Assembly (NCBI GenBank): GCA_024699855.1
Contig: JAMPIQ010000001.1
Coordinates: forward strand, 930,001-994,000
Reading direction: 5' to 3'
Length of the DNA stretch: 64,000 bases
DNA from: Aphelenchoides besseyi
Taxonomy: Eukaryota; Nematoda; Chromadorea; Rhabditida; Aphelenchoididae
Shown here: positions 52,621 to 64,000 of the stretch, piece by piece
Layout: each line of letters begins with the position of its first letter
Numbering within the stretch: position 1 is the stretch's first letter
Translations under genes and position numbers: made by a program
The notes under the pieces: generated by a model
The model's input: the letters and a program-made list of their open reading frames with translations, nothing else
Database searches by the model: none
What the model was told of the DNA's origin: nothing

Positions 52621-54062
52621 TTAGATTTCACCGATTGCCAAACTAATAAATGCACCGCCGAAGCCAAATGAGTTCTTTAAAAAGATTCTTCGATCTTTCG
52701 CTTGCCATTCACGGAACGTATCTTTGATCAAATCGACATCAGCGTCGATGTTCGTTTCGTGAAGATTGAGAGTAGGCGGAATCGTTTTACTCTTCATCGC
52801 CATTATACTCACAATCGTTTCCAGTGAGCCGGCAGCCGAAACACAGTGGCCCAAATGTCCTGAAATGAGCAAAGTCAATGAAAGAAAACAACCAATTAGT
52901 CGACCTTTGACGCTCGAAATCGGAATATTCGAACCGAGTTGTGCAACCGATGCGGCTTCAGCACGATCACCAACAATCGTCGACGTTGCATGAGCGTTCA
53001 CGTAGCTCACTTGTTCGGCCCCCAGTTTTGCATCAGCTAAACATCTTTTCATGCACAATGTTGAAGCTAAACCGTCAGGTCGTGGTGCAGTCAAATGAAA
53101 GGCATCGTTCGACATTCCTGAATACTTTCGTAAAAGATTTTGTTGAAACAACTAACCATAACCCAAAACTTCTGCATAAATCGGAACTCCACGAGCTTTT
53201 GCATCGTCCAATCGCTCCAACATCACAAGTCCTGCGCCTTCACTTAACACGAAACCTTCGCGTTCGGCATCGAATGGCCGCGAAATCGAAGCTAAAAATA
53301 AAAATCAAGTTGACAGCAAGAATATGAACTTACGGTCTTTTCCGCTAGCTAGTGCTCGCATTCGTTGAAAACCGACAACAGCAGTTTTCGTTAAGCTGCT
53401 TTCCACTGATCCTGCCAACATACGTCGTACACGACCCGATTGAATCAACGAAAATGCTTCGCCAATGCAACTTGCTCCCGTAGCACAAGCAGTGGTCGCC
53501 GAGGCTGTGCCGCCCTTCAATCCGTAACTGAAATTTGAACATTTAAATTGTTTACTCACTTGACATCTAACCGTAAACTCACGTATCCAGCGGGAATGTT
53601 TGTGAGAATTCGAGGAACAAAGAAGGGACTCACTTTTCGTTGATTCCCGCTTTCAATCAGTTTGCTCGTTTGATGCACTTCGTTAAGATCACAGATACCC
53701 ATTCCTAAAACCTTTTGATGTTTAGCTTTTATTATTCGAACTATACCGATATTAACTCCCGTGTCTTCATGAACATCGGAGTCTGCTTCGAGCATCTTCG
53801 AATCCTTAAGCGCTTCTTCTGTGGCAGTCAAAGTCAAAAGAGTTGCTCGAGTCATTTCTCTTTGTTCTCGAGTCGGAAAACGGTTGACATCAAAACCATC
53901 GGTAGCTTCTTCGATAGTTGGAATCTGTCCGACAACCGTATCCAACTCGCTGGAGAAACGAAGTGCCGAACGTCCCGATTTGATTCCCGACCATAGCGTT
54001 TTTACTCCAATACCATACGGAGAAACACAACCAACACCGCTGATAACAACTCTATGACCCAT
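52621..54062 (-). CDS. OXSM: 3-oxoacyl-ACP synthase (KAS II type, mitochondrial OXSM)
   Basis: This beta-ketoacyl-ACP synthase condenses malonyl-ACP with acyl-ACP in type II fatty-acid synthesis. In animals this is the mitochondrial pathway that makes the lipoate precursor. Six or so exons give about 415 residues, a complete ketosynthase. It opens [17 protein letters not shown] and carries the nucleophile Cys in [15 protein letters not shown], the DDAKARG-type loop, the first His in YVNAHATST and the second in [11 protein letters not shown], and [12 protein letters not shown] near the end. All three catalytic residues are present. The start is MGHRVV, with an in-frame TAG shortly upstream, so no mitochondrial presequence is encoded in this exon. 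A TTTAG acceptor-like site lies nine nt before the ATG. It is the last gene of a tight minus-strand cluster, 179 bp after the NUBP1 stop. Confidence 0.93.
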
Positions 54063-54241
54063 CTTGAGAATCTAAACTTCGCAATTGAGATGTTTTCATC
54101 GGAAAAAAGTAAATTCCGAAACGGACGTTTATCATCAAGTCGAGAATATGCACAATACGGTTTATTAAACTTTGTAAATGAATCAACAAGTATCAAAGAA
54201 ATGAACAGGTGAACTAAAGGCACGGTAAGTGAACTGACTTA

Positions 54242-55280
54242 TTACTCAGTTTTCTGATTCGAACACACGTCTTCGACGTCTTTGGCCAATTGAATAAATG
54301 CTGTTGCTGCGGGAGTGTTTTCATGTGTTTCCAAGAAGTCTTCGCCCAAATCCAAGCACTTGGCCAAACGCGGATCGTGTGGCAGTTTGGCCAAAAGTCG
54401 AAGACCCAACTCTTCGCACATCTTCGTTGCACCTCCACTGCTCGCCGGAAACAACTCGGTCGCCTTGTCGCAACACGGACATACAAATGAACTCATATTC
54501 TCGACAACTCCCAGAACTGGAACACCAGTCTTCTGACAGAAATTGATCTGCAATTGATATTTTTTATATTGTTTTATGGTCAATGGACGAACCTCTTTTC
54601 GGACATCCAACAATGAAACTTCCTGTGGAGTGGTAACAACAACCGCGCCGTCAATAGTCGAGGACTCCAAAAGTAATTGAACAATCGAAATGTGTTCGTC
54701 GGAGGTACCGGGCGGAGTATCAATGAGCAAATAGTCCAATTGTCCCCAATCCACATCTTTTAAGAACTTTTTGATCATCGCGTTTTTTCTTGGTCCACGC
54801 CAAACAACCGCGTTAGAGCGAGATTCCAACAGAAATGCAATACTCATCAGAGCCACGTTGTCACGCACATAAACCGGCGACCAACCGGAAGCACTATCGT
54901 GAACGCTTTCGTTTTCACAATTGAACAATCGAGCCTGTGATGGACCGCAGATATCAACATCGAGAACACCGACTTGTCGTCCAGAATCGGCCGCAAGTGC
55001 TAGAGCCAAATTCGTAGTCACCGAGCTCTTCCCAACGCCGCCTTTTCCAGATAGAATCAAAATCTAAACGTACAATTGCTTTTGTTTTCATTCAATCTCT
55101 TACCTTATGTTTGATCATCCCCAAACGTCGTCGAATAAACTCTACGTCCGGATCTACGGGTTTGATTCCCGTCGAACAAGCTTGTTGATTTGGACAGCCA
55201 GCACAGGCCGAGACTTTGCCCGCGGTTTCACTTCCCGTTCCTGGACATGATTCGTTAGCGTTTTGAGGAATATCGGCCAT
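54242..55280 (-). CDS. NUBP1: NUBP1, cytosolic Fe-S cluster assembly P-loop ATPase
   Basis: NUBP1 (Nbp35 family) is half of the cytosolic Fe-S scaffold that delivers [4Fe-4S] clusters to nuclear and cytosolic enzymes. Three exons give about 310 residues. The N-terminal four-cysteine ferredoxin-like motif (C at ESCPG, then ACAGCPNQQAC) distinguishes NUBP1 from NUBP2. Next is the deviant Walker A SGKGGVGKSS, then VGVLDVDICGPS, YLLIDTPPGTSDEH, and the central CPCC pair in FVCPCCDKATELF that binds the bridging cluster. The start MADIPQNAN has an acceptor-like GTGTCAG about 16 nt upstream. The stop is TAA from 54242-54244, with TTTATT at 54161. It lies 138 bp after the ERCC1 stop and 179 bp before OXSM, all on the same strand. 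ERCC1's partner pathway includes Fe-S helicases such as XPD, a loose functional link. Confidence 0.95.
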
Positions 55281-55418
55281 GATCTTCAGAGAAACTGACA
55301 CTCCGTTAAAACACAAGTTTTTAGCGATAGCAAGCCGTTCAAGAACGGTTATTACGATCATAATTCTTGGTCAAGTGAACAAGTTTATTCAAAATGTTTC
55401 ATAAAAGAAATCCACAGT

Positions 55419-56345
55419 TCAAGTGCCTTTTGTTAAAAGAAGTTGCGTGTTAAAGAACTTGTAAACGTTTTCTGCTTTCACTGGACCCAAACCCGGACAT
55501 TGAGCCAATTGTTCGGAAGTCATCTTTGAAATTGCCACGATGCTTCCAAAAGCTCCCAATAGACGTTTGGCATCAGAGTTGGAAACCGCGCGAATCGAAC
55601 TCAAAAACTTGACCGCCTGCTCAAATTTCTGAATTCCAAGAACATTAGAAGGTAGTTAATGAAAAGTTACCTTTCGATTCTTCTCGCGTTCCGTTGGCTC
55701 ACGTTTTGGTTGATTTCGATTTTCGCGAAAATCTTGGAGTTTCTGGATTACAGTCGACGGATTTCTGTTCTCGGATAATTTCAAGTTCTCGATGTACTCG
55801 GCGGCCTCTTCAACCGAATATGACACGATCATCGTCCATGCGGATCGATAGCACAGAATGTTCAGATCACGAAGCAAAAACGACGGATCGTCGACGTTGA
55901 CGAGAATAAGTAGAACCTGAAAGACGAACAAATTCAATGTACCAAGAGAGTTCAACCGACCTTTAGCTCGTAGTTGTTCAAATCGTTAACTCGTGTCTCC
56001 AAATAGGCGGGATGCAGTTTGTGCCACTTCAACGTCAAGTACAAAAGACCACAGGTGCGAAAGCAAACGAAATCGGGACGAACTTCCGTTGACCACTCGT
56101 AAGCAACGTTTCGAACGTACTTCAAAACGGGATTGCCATCTTGTCGCTTGTTCACGATCAGTTTGCTTCCAACTCGTAGTGCGTTTCCCGCCTGACCGTT
56201 CCCCGATTCACTAGTTGGAGCAACGGTCGGATTCTCCTCCGCCGTTTTCGGCGTCGATGCTTCGCTTGGAACTGAAAGATCAAAGTTGAGAGTTTGAACG
56301 AAAACAATTTACGTGCCTGCAGACGAAGTCGATGGTTCGGACATG
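55419..56345 (-). CDS. ERCC1: ERCC1 DNA excision-repair protein
   Basis: ERCC1 is the non-catalytic partner of XPF endonuclease. It places the complex for the 5' incision of nucleotide excision repair and for crosslink repair. Four exons give about 260 residues. A short disordered leader (MSEPSTSSAG) is followed by the central nuclease-like domain (IVNKRQDGNPVLKYVRNVAY, LYLTLKWHKLHPAYLETRV, VLLILVNVDD, ILCYRSAWTMIVSYSVEEAA), which lacks the XPF-type catalytic ERKxxxD as expected for ERCC1. The C-terminal tandem helix-hairpin-helix follows (SNSDAKRLLGAFGSIVAI, CPGLGPVKAENVYKFF). The ATG is preceded by CCACAG at about ten nt, a likely trans-splice site. It starts 243 bp after the katanin stop. 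Confidence 0.94.
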
Positions 56346-56588
56346 ACGGAGATCTGTGGATTTGCATTCGGTTATATTCATTCGTCTTACTTTTGATATA
56401 TTCGATGCGAACGTTAGATTGACTCAGATCAACGAAATCGACGTGTGTTAGAGTTTACTCAGCTCGTTAAAAAAAAGCAAAACGATCAAACAGAAACGAG
56501 AAACCGAGATCAAAAAATGAAAAAAATGCACTATCGATACCACGAAATAGAAACTCGTTTGTCTAATTACACAGTTGAATGAGATCCG

Positions 56589-58330
<1,742 letters not shown>

Positions 58331-58576
58331 GATCCTGAAACATAAGTGGCTGATCGGATGTGTAGCGGAGAGCGAAAATGGAAACAACAAAAAGTCCGAA
58401 AAATTCGTACAGCAACAAAACTGTGCGCTCGTTTTCGAGAGTAAAGAACCCGAAGCGGTCGAGAGATGAAAACGGACGAGTTGGCATTCCGTTTCGTTTG
58501 GTTGTTGGCGACCGAAACTCACGGCTCCGAAGATCTCAGGTTGCAGATTCACGTGTGATAAGCGAAATTAAGTGAA
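58331..58576. promoter_or_regulatory. Bidirectional promoter between katanin and OSTC
   Basis: Only 246 bp separate the two divergent start codons, so both 5' UTRs and core promoters share this segment. Nothing more specific is visible. Confidence 0.55.
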
Positions 58577-59196
58577 ATGGAAACGTTGATTTCGAATGTT
58601 TTGTTTTCGTTTGTTGATCCACCGAACGTTCGGGTTTCATTGCCACGATGGGTGCAGGTAACGAGGTGGACAAAAATTGGAGTTCAGTTTTAGATTTTAG
58701 CTTCCAAGTGCAATGCAAATGTTCGGGCTCTTTTTGGGCATGTACTTCTTGGTGACTGCGGGAGTAGTCTACGATGTGATCAATGAACCACCAAGCATTG
58801 GTTAGTTTCCATCTTATTGTTTTCGCACTTTTTCTCTTTAGGTTCGTACGTTGATGAGCGTGGAAATCAGAGACCACAAGCCATCATGCCGCATCGAATC
58901 AACGGCCAATACATTATGGAGGTCTGAAAGCAAGATCTTTTGTGTTTGTGATTGTCATTTTAGGGATTAGTTGCCAGTGCAATGTTCTCGTTGACGGGTA
59001 AGTGACCAAGCTCTGGTTGTGAATCCAAACGATCTATTTAGCCATTGGAATCATTATTCTGGACAAAGCAAACACGGCGAATGTTTCTCGTAACAATCGA
59101 ATCGTTTTGTTGGCGTTGGGATTCGGATGTGCGGCGATTGGATTCTTCACTACACGCCTTTTCATTACGATCAAAATGCCCGGATATCTTCACTAA
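58577..59196 (+). CDS. OSTC: Oligosaccharyltransferase complex subunit OSTC
   Basis: OSTC (DC2) is a small ER-membrane subunit of the STT3A-type oligosaccharyltransferase that docks the complex on the translocon for co-translational N-glycosylation. Four exons give about 145 residues, the usual family length. Exon 1 reads METLISNVLFSFVDPPNVRV. Then come LPSAMQMFGLFLGMYFLVTA (transmembrane 1), GVVYDVINEPPSIGS, the highly conserved HRINGQYIMEGL, AMFSLTAIGIIILDKAN (transmembrane 2), and a third hydrophobic segment ending in ITIKMPGYLH. The KxPGYL end is a family hallmark. An AATAAA lies at 59285. Apart from slight divergence in the first 25 residues nothing is unusual. Confidence 0.94.
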
Positions 59197-61522
59197 TCAA
59201 GTGGTTGATTATGTCCTTCTGTTAGTCACTTAACTTATTTGAATGGTTTGTGCTCAAAATGCAATGTTGTTTAACGGTCTGCTTAATAAATTCGAAATTC
59301 TTCGGAATTCATGATGTTTTCCTGATTCCCGACTGTTTGTTTGGAGAGCCAAATGGCAAAGGAGCGTTGGGGTGGAATGTGGCGTGAAACTTCTGGTTGA
59401 GATTTTCGAATCTGACTCTAAGAAGCCATTTACGGATGATTACCAATCAAACCGCGTCAATCCAACGGACCAGAAAAGCTGATCATATCCGCCAAAAAAG
59501 TTGTTTTCTCTCATTTGCGTCGTTGGCACACCGGTCGTCGACGTTGCTTCGCGTGGGAAGAAGCAGAGTGGTGGCTTCCGGTACAATAACTAATTTCTTC
59601 CGGGACTTTTCGTATTTCCGCACACAGACAAAGAGCTTTCGACCATCTGATAGATTTCTTTTATCCCCGTGGCCCGGAAGTTTTTGTTTGTTTTTGGTCG
59701 GCGAGAAAAGTTGCCTTTTATGCATTTGGCGTGATGGACGTGTGTGGACGTCGTTTGTCTATCCGTAGGGTTCGTATTTTGTTGAGTGAATTTTTAATTA
59801 CTAAAACGACCGTTCCACCAAATTCCGTCGACTTCGCGAATTGTCGTTCGGACGAGAGCCAATTCATCTTCCCGGGTTCATAGTTGATTGAATTTCCGCG
59901 ACCAAACGTTCGAATGTCGTTGGACTCTTCAACCGCGAACACTCGGTGCCGCTTTTTGTTTGCAAAAACCATTCGCAGTCGAATTTTTATCCGTCCGGAG
60001 GCTCGAAAGGTCGAATTAGATTTTCGGTTTTCTGATCCTTGGGCGGATTAACTGCCAAAATAACTCTGGTGTGTTCGCGTTGAACCGGAAATGCGACGGT
60101 CGAGAACCACTGCGCGATGAGCGTTTCCATTGGAACAACAATGTTCGGAGCTTAAGCGTTTTCGAGACTTCGTTGCCAGAACGTTCCGTCGATGGCAAGT
60201 GACATACCGATGTTTATGAGTCCTTTGAGATCAATGTCCAGGCTCTGGGGTCGTCGGGTCTCTAATTTTGACAACAAAAACGAGCTCATTTGTTGACATC
60301 AATTTGACATTCCTACGAAATTTCTTCGACCTCTTCGCCTGTTTGGTAATTCTTGCAAATGCACGTTAATTGTTCCGAGTAGCTGACCGTTCCGTTGGGA
60401 AGGGACAGGGAGCTTGGCGTTTTTCGTGGAAACTCTCGACACCTCTTTTGTTTGTCGAGTTATAATTTGATTCGCAGATGAGTTCCAAGAGTTGATGTCG
60501 AATAAATTAGTTGGCCTTTGAAGGTTGTCAACGCCTTTTTCGCTTTAGTTCTGGAGGTTTTGGTTCAGCCGTAGGTATCGAAAAAACAAAAGTTTGGTGG
60601 TGAGTCGACGAAAGCTGTCGGTCCTGGGAAAATACAAACAATAAGCGTGTGTCCACTCGAAAATAACCGATTCTGCACAATCATCTCGTGCTTAAGATTT
60701 ACGTCTCGCTGCTTCTCGTATCCAATTGTTTGCCACACACGCAACGTGCCAATGAACCGTTCAGTTGTTGGCCTTCAACCCATTGGTGTTTTTGTCCTTC
60801 GCTTTATTGTTCGTCGTATTTGACCAGTTGGGAAGCAGGAAATTGGATTGGGTTTCACAGACAAGTGCCAATAGATTACCAACGTTTTTATGACCCTGAA
60901 ATTCGTTGGTCATGTTTGCGCACATTCCTTCTGTTTCTTGATCGGTCGAAAAGAGGATTTTGACGTAAAACCAAAAGTCAAAGTTTACTATATGCCCACG
61001 GTTATGACCTTCTGAAGAGCCGATTATGCGTAGTCGAAAGTCGTTGGGGATTATTGGCGTAAAAAACTGCCAATTTTCTTAATAGAAGCATAATATCTGT
61101 CGAACTGAAGACACCACTTTCCGCAAACCGTTCGATGACTGAACTGAGAATATTAAATTCAATTGAGATTCTAAACCCACGGATTACTGCTCTTATGAAC
61201 ATAAAGATTAACTAGCGGATTTAGTTTGACGGATTTGAGTTCGACCCCAAAATTGTTTGCTTTCGATGGTTTCTTTCGATACGACACAAAGATCGGTCGT
61301 TGAAGTCGTAGTGTTACGTCAATAGCTTACGTTTCAGCTTGAACTCTTAAGATCTTTTGTCTATCGTTTTGTGTCCAATGTTCATTTTTAAAATCTAATT
61401 GTACTTTGACGCTTTGGCGGTTATGAACCACAGACATGTGCGAAAAGAGTTCAATTCGTTTTCTTGTTAACCGAAAAATTAACGAGTGTGCATGTGAACA
61501 TCGACTCTTTTCGACAATTTTA
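59197..61522. other. 2.3 kb intergenic, no gene seen
   Basis: Only short unsupported open frames are present, such as 60688-60963 on the + strand, with no domain or splice partners. The DNA resembles the other gene-poor blocks. It should contain the promoter of the membrane-protein gene that starts at 61523. Confidence 0.4.
59285..59290 (+). terminator. Polyadenylation signal of OSTC
   Basis: An AATAAA lies about 90 nt past the stop. Confidence 0.5.
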
Positions 61523-63002
61523 ATGTTTAGAATGAGAGCTCGTTTCGATTGTGTTCCTGCATGGGCATGGTTAACGTTCATCATCTTCATGGAATGCTCT
61601 TGCTTGAGCGGATGGTTGTGTCGAGGTAAGACACTATGGATTGACAGTCGACGCGTTTTTTGCAGAGTACTTTGTTTTTGATTACAATTGTTTTTTGGCA
61701 CAAGTGACCGTCGTTGAAGAGCATCAACCCGATGCCCAACAAATACACTTGTACGTTGATGCTCCCGATCTAAACGAACAGAATCTGACGAGAACCCGAA
61801 AAGAAACAACGCAAATTCAAGAGACTTTCGAAGAACCATCGATGTAAGTTCAACGAGCATATTGTAAAGGCCGCGATTGCATTTCAGACGTCGAAGTCCC
61901 GAACATCGACCGCGACTTCGAAAGAAGAAACGACCAACTCGTGGACAAAAAGTGGTGAGAACAGTGGAGAGTGTGGTTCGCATTGAGCCGTTGATTTCAC
62001 TTTACGCAGATGGAAAAGAACAAACTTCGTTCAAAACAAAAACAACATTCAACAAATTCCACAAACAACCGCGGCCTTTGCAACCATCAACAAGCGGTCT
62101 GAGACGACGTCGCAAAAAGAAACGTCCGGCTGATGGTTTGGCACGACGTCAAGCGGCAAAACGTACGCAGCAATCGGCCAATCTCGAAGTCACAAGCAAC
62201 ACAGCAATTCTGCCCACGGAAGAAACCGCTAAACCAAATGTTTTAAATGAGATCATGACAACGATCGCGGCCAGTTTGACTACTGAAACTCCACAGGTGA
62301 ATTCGTTTTCGTAAAGAAAACCAACATTGCAATTTAGGAAGAGGTAACAAGAACACCCGCTCAACTCGAACAGTTGAATCTTGAATCTCGATGGCGTAAA
62401 CATGGAATCGGCGGTCCGACAAGCATTGCAGTTTCCACATCGAACGGTCAAAGATTCACGGAACAGTTACAACGTTTCGCTCAAAACACCACGTGTCTCG
62501 GTCGTTCACTTCTTAATCTCTATGCTATCGCACAAATCATTGCCGCTTTTCCGTTTCTGATTGGAATTCGACTGCGTGCTCGTTGTCTCTTCTCTCCGTT
62601 TCTTGTGCTTAGTGCCATTTTTCTGGTTGTTCTTTTCGTCTATGCGTAAGTCAATGCTGTCATGGTTGGTTGACCACAATCCATTTTAGTGCAACAATCA
62701 CAGTACTATCTCTCGTGCTTTTCTTTCTCGTGGACGAAATGCGAGCGGAAACACTTTTTGATTGGATGCTCTTCGCCGCCGTTTTGGACGGTGTTTTCGT
62801 TCTGGCAACTTTGTTATTCACAGTAACACTTCAAAGCTGCGATTCTTTGGTTGCCTACGGACAAACTCAGAGTCGAACAGTCGAGGTTCCAGAGTCAATA
62901 CTGGTGAGCGAAGATGCGCAGGGAACGAACAAGAAGTACCGATCCAAGAGCCTAATTTACGCACAATTAGCCGTCGACGATTTCTTTAATGGTCGAAGCT
63001 GA
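61523..63002 (+). CDS. Orphan multi-pass membrane protein with a long basic loop
   Basis: I do not recognise the family. Five exons join in phase to about 435 residues. The N-terminus (MFRMRARFDCVPAWAWLTFI) runs into a hydrophobic segment, either a signal peptide or the first membrane helix. A loop of about 220 residues follows with dense Arg/Lys clusters (RLRKKKRPTRGQK, LRRRRKKKRP) and Thr/Glu-rich stretches. Three or four hydrophobic helices close the protein: LLNLYAIAQIIAAFPFLIGI, FLVLSAIFLVVLFVYA continuing into ITVLSLVLFFLVDE, and MLFAAVLDGVFVLATLLFTV, before a polar tail. The helix layout loosely recalls four-helix MARVEL/tetraspan proteins with an oversized first loop. The stop TGA is at 63000-63002 and AATAAA at 63078. 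It converges on the epoxide hydrolase gene, 82 bp between stops. Confidence 0.65.
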
Positions 63003-63077
63003 ACATCTTTCAATCGATCTCAACACTACGGGTTTTTATTTTATGCATTTCTATTGAACTTGATTACAAACGTTGGT

Positions 63078-63083
63078 AATAAA
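63078..63083 (+). terminator. Polyadenylation signal of the membrane-protein gene
   Basis: An AATAAA lies 75 nt past the TGA and just before the convergent gene's stop codon (63085-63087). Confidence 0.55.
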
Positions 63084-63084
63084 C

Positions 63085-64000
63085 TTATTTTCCTTTATTC
63101 GTCTCTTCAATGAGCTGCTCTTCTACAAATGAAAATATGAGCTCAGCAAGAAGTTTCGGATTCTCGAACGAAACCAAACCACCGCCTTTTCGTAGATTGA
63201 AACGTTTTAAATTTGGGAACTTGAGTTTGGCTTCAATTTCTGTAATTGTTTGTGGACTGCGATCAAAGACGTTGATTGCAACTGAAACGTTTTGAACGGG
63301 AACACTAAAGCTGGTTGTTGAGTAGGTGCTCGGATAAAAACATACCGATTGATTAGCGGCTGTTCAACGGAAGCAACTCTCAAGGCCGAAGTTGAACATC
63401 CGGTCAGCCAATACAAATACACTTCGGTGAGGAATTCATCAACTGTAGAATGAGATTGGAGTTCTCCTTGAATGTGATTGGAGTAATTAAAGGAAATTTG
63501 TTCAGCCCAACGATCACCGATCCATGCAATTAACGCCAATGGCGAGGAGTTTAACATAATTCCTAAAGCAAGCAAACTTGAGATCTTTATCATCAAAACA
63601 CACCCAATGTATCTGGTCGTTTAATTTCATTTGATTTCTTTTGGAACATGTTCGTTAACTGGTGAGCAAACGCAGAAAACTTGCTGTTCACCAGACTTCT
63701 CCATTGAGTTTGAGCTTTCAACCAGAACGAACCACTGAAGTCGACTTTGGGATTTGTCAGAATTATACCACGAATCGCTGTCGATCGAATTAGTCCGAGA
63801 TTCGATGCGATATAACCACCCAGTTGTCCTTGACCGTAAACAAAGTAACGCAAATAACCCAAACGGTCCATCAGTTTGGCAATTAAACGTGCTGATTCAA
63901 ATGCTCCAAATCCTATGACAAGCTTGATGATCAAAAATATACGATAAACACCTTTCTTCTGTGGTCGATCCGAAAATAGAAAGCCGGGTAGCGATGGAAC
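63085..64000 (-). CDS. Epoxide hydrolase family protein, catalytic residues lost (partial)
   Basis: This is the C-terminal two thirds of an alpha/beta-hydrolase of the microsomal (EPHX1/juvenile-hormone) epoxide hydrolase family; the 5' end lies beyond the window. Visible in order are VPSLPGFLFSDRPQKK, RLIAKLMDRLGYLRYFVYG, LTNPKVDF, SSPLALIAWIGDRWAEQI (family SPxGLxAxIxEK), EFLTEVYLYWLTGCSTSALR, VPVQNVSVAI, and GGGLVSFENPKLLAELIFSF. In active enzymes the nucleophile sits in GGDWGS; the aligned residues here are QGQLGG, with Asp replaced by Gln. The catalytic His of GGHFAAFEEP is Gly here (GGGLVSFENP), and the acid position before SPQ appears non-acidic. The frame is intact across the introns, so the gene seems maintained but is predicted to be catalytically dead. 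It could serve as a binding protein. Membrane anchoring cannot be judged without the N-terminus. Confidence 0.82.

Overview
The window is animal nuclear DNA, most likely from a nematode. Almost every gene is cut by very short introns (about 35-50 nt, GT...TTTCAG or TTTAG). Genes are closely packed, several ATGs have a splice-acceptor-like AG within about 25 nt upstream, as expected for spliced-leader trans-splicing, and AATAAA signals sit just past several stops. I cannot name the species. Coordinates given for genes are start-to-stop spans that include introns, and products were read by joining exons by eye.

Layout. 1-7.4 kb (+): a doubtful small gene, a SUMO protease (SENP/Ulp1) and PDPR, the FAD/GcvT-type regulatory subunit of pyruvate dehydrogenase phosphatase. 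8.7-20.3 kb (+): one large ARID1/OSA (BAF250) subunit of the SWI/SNF chromatin remodeller with two introns above 2 kb. 20.4-24.6 kb (-): RPB2, the second largest subunit of RNA polymerase II. 25-27 kb (+): a divergent MAP2K-like kinase with its own C-terminal region, followed by tRNA-Gln(TTG) on the minus strand, an orphan acidic protein (-), tRNA-Thr(TGT) (+) and an atypical dual-specificity phosphatase (-).

30.5-37.9 kb is a gene-poor block of 7.4 kb holding only a tRNA relic. 37.9-41.4 kb (-) is a probable Mediator MED24 (LIN-25 type) subunit, followed by an intronless ORF that looks derived from a mobile element (-). 44.2-46.0 kb (+) is an unrecognised nuclear-type protein. 46.4-47.7 kb holds pieces of a possibly decayed membrane-protein gene. 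47.8-49.5 kb (-) is a gene with two Ras-association domains that shows only after splicing. 49.5-52.6 kb appears empty.

52.6-58.3 kb (-) carries katanin p60, ERCC1, NUBP1 and OXSM head-to-tail with gaps of only 243, 138 and 179 bp, a candidate operon. OSTC (oligosaccharyltransferase subunit) diverges from it on the + strand. After another gene-poor stretch come an orphan multi-pass membrane protein (+, 61.5-63.0 kb) and the 3' part of an epoxide-hydrolase-family gene (-, running off the window end) whose nucleophile Asp and catalytic His are both replaced, which predicts a dead enzyme.

Much of the content is transcription and chromatin machinery (ARID1, RPB2, probable MED24) and core housekeeping (DNA repair, Fe-S assembly, mitochondrial fatty-acid synthesis, N-glycosylation). 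The most unusual items are the epoxide hydrolase pseudoenzyme, the tandem-RA protein, the kinase and the mobile-element-like ORF.
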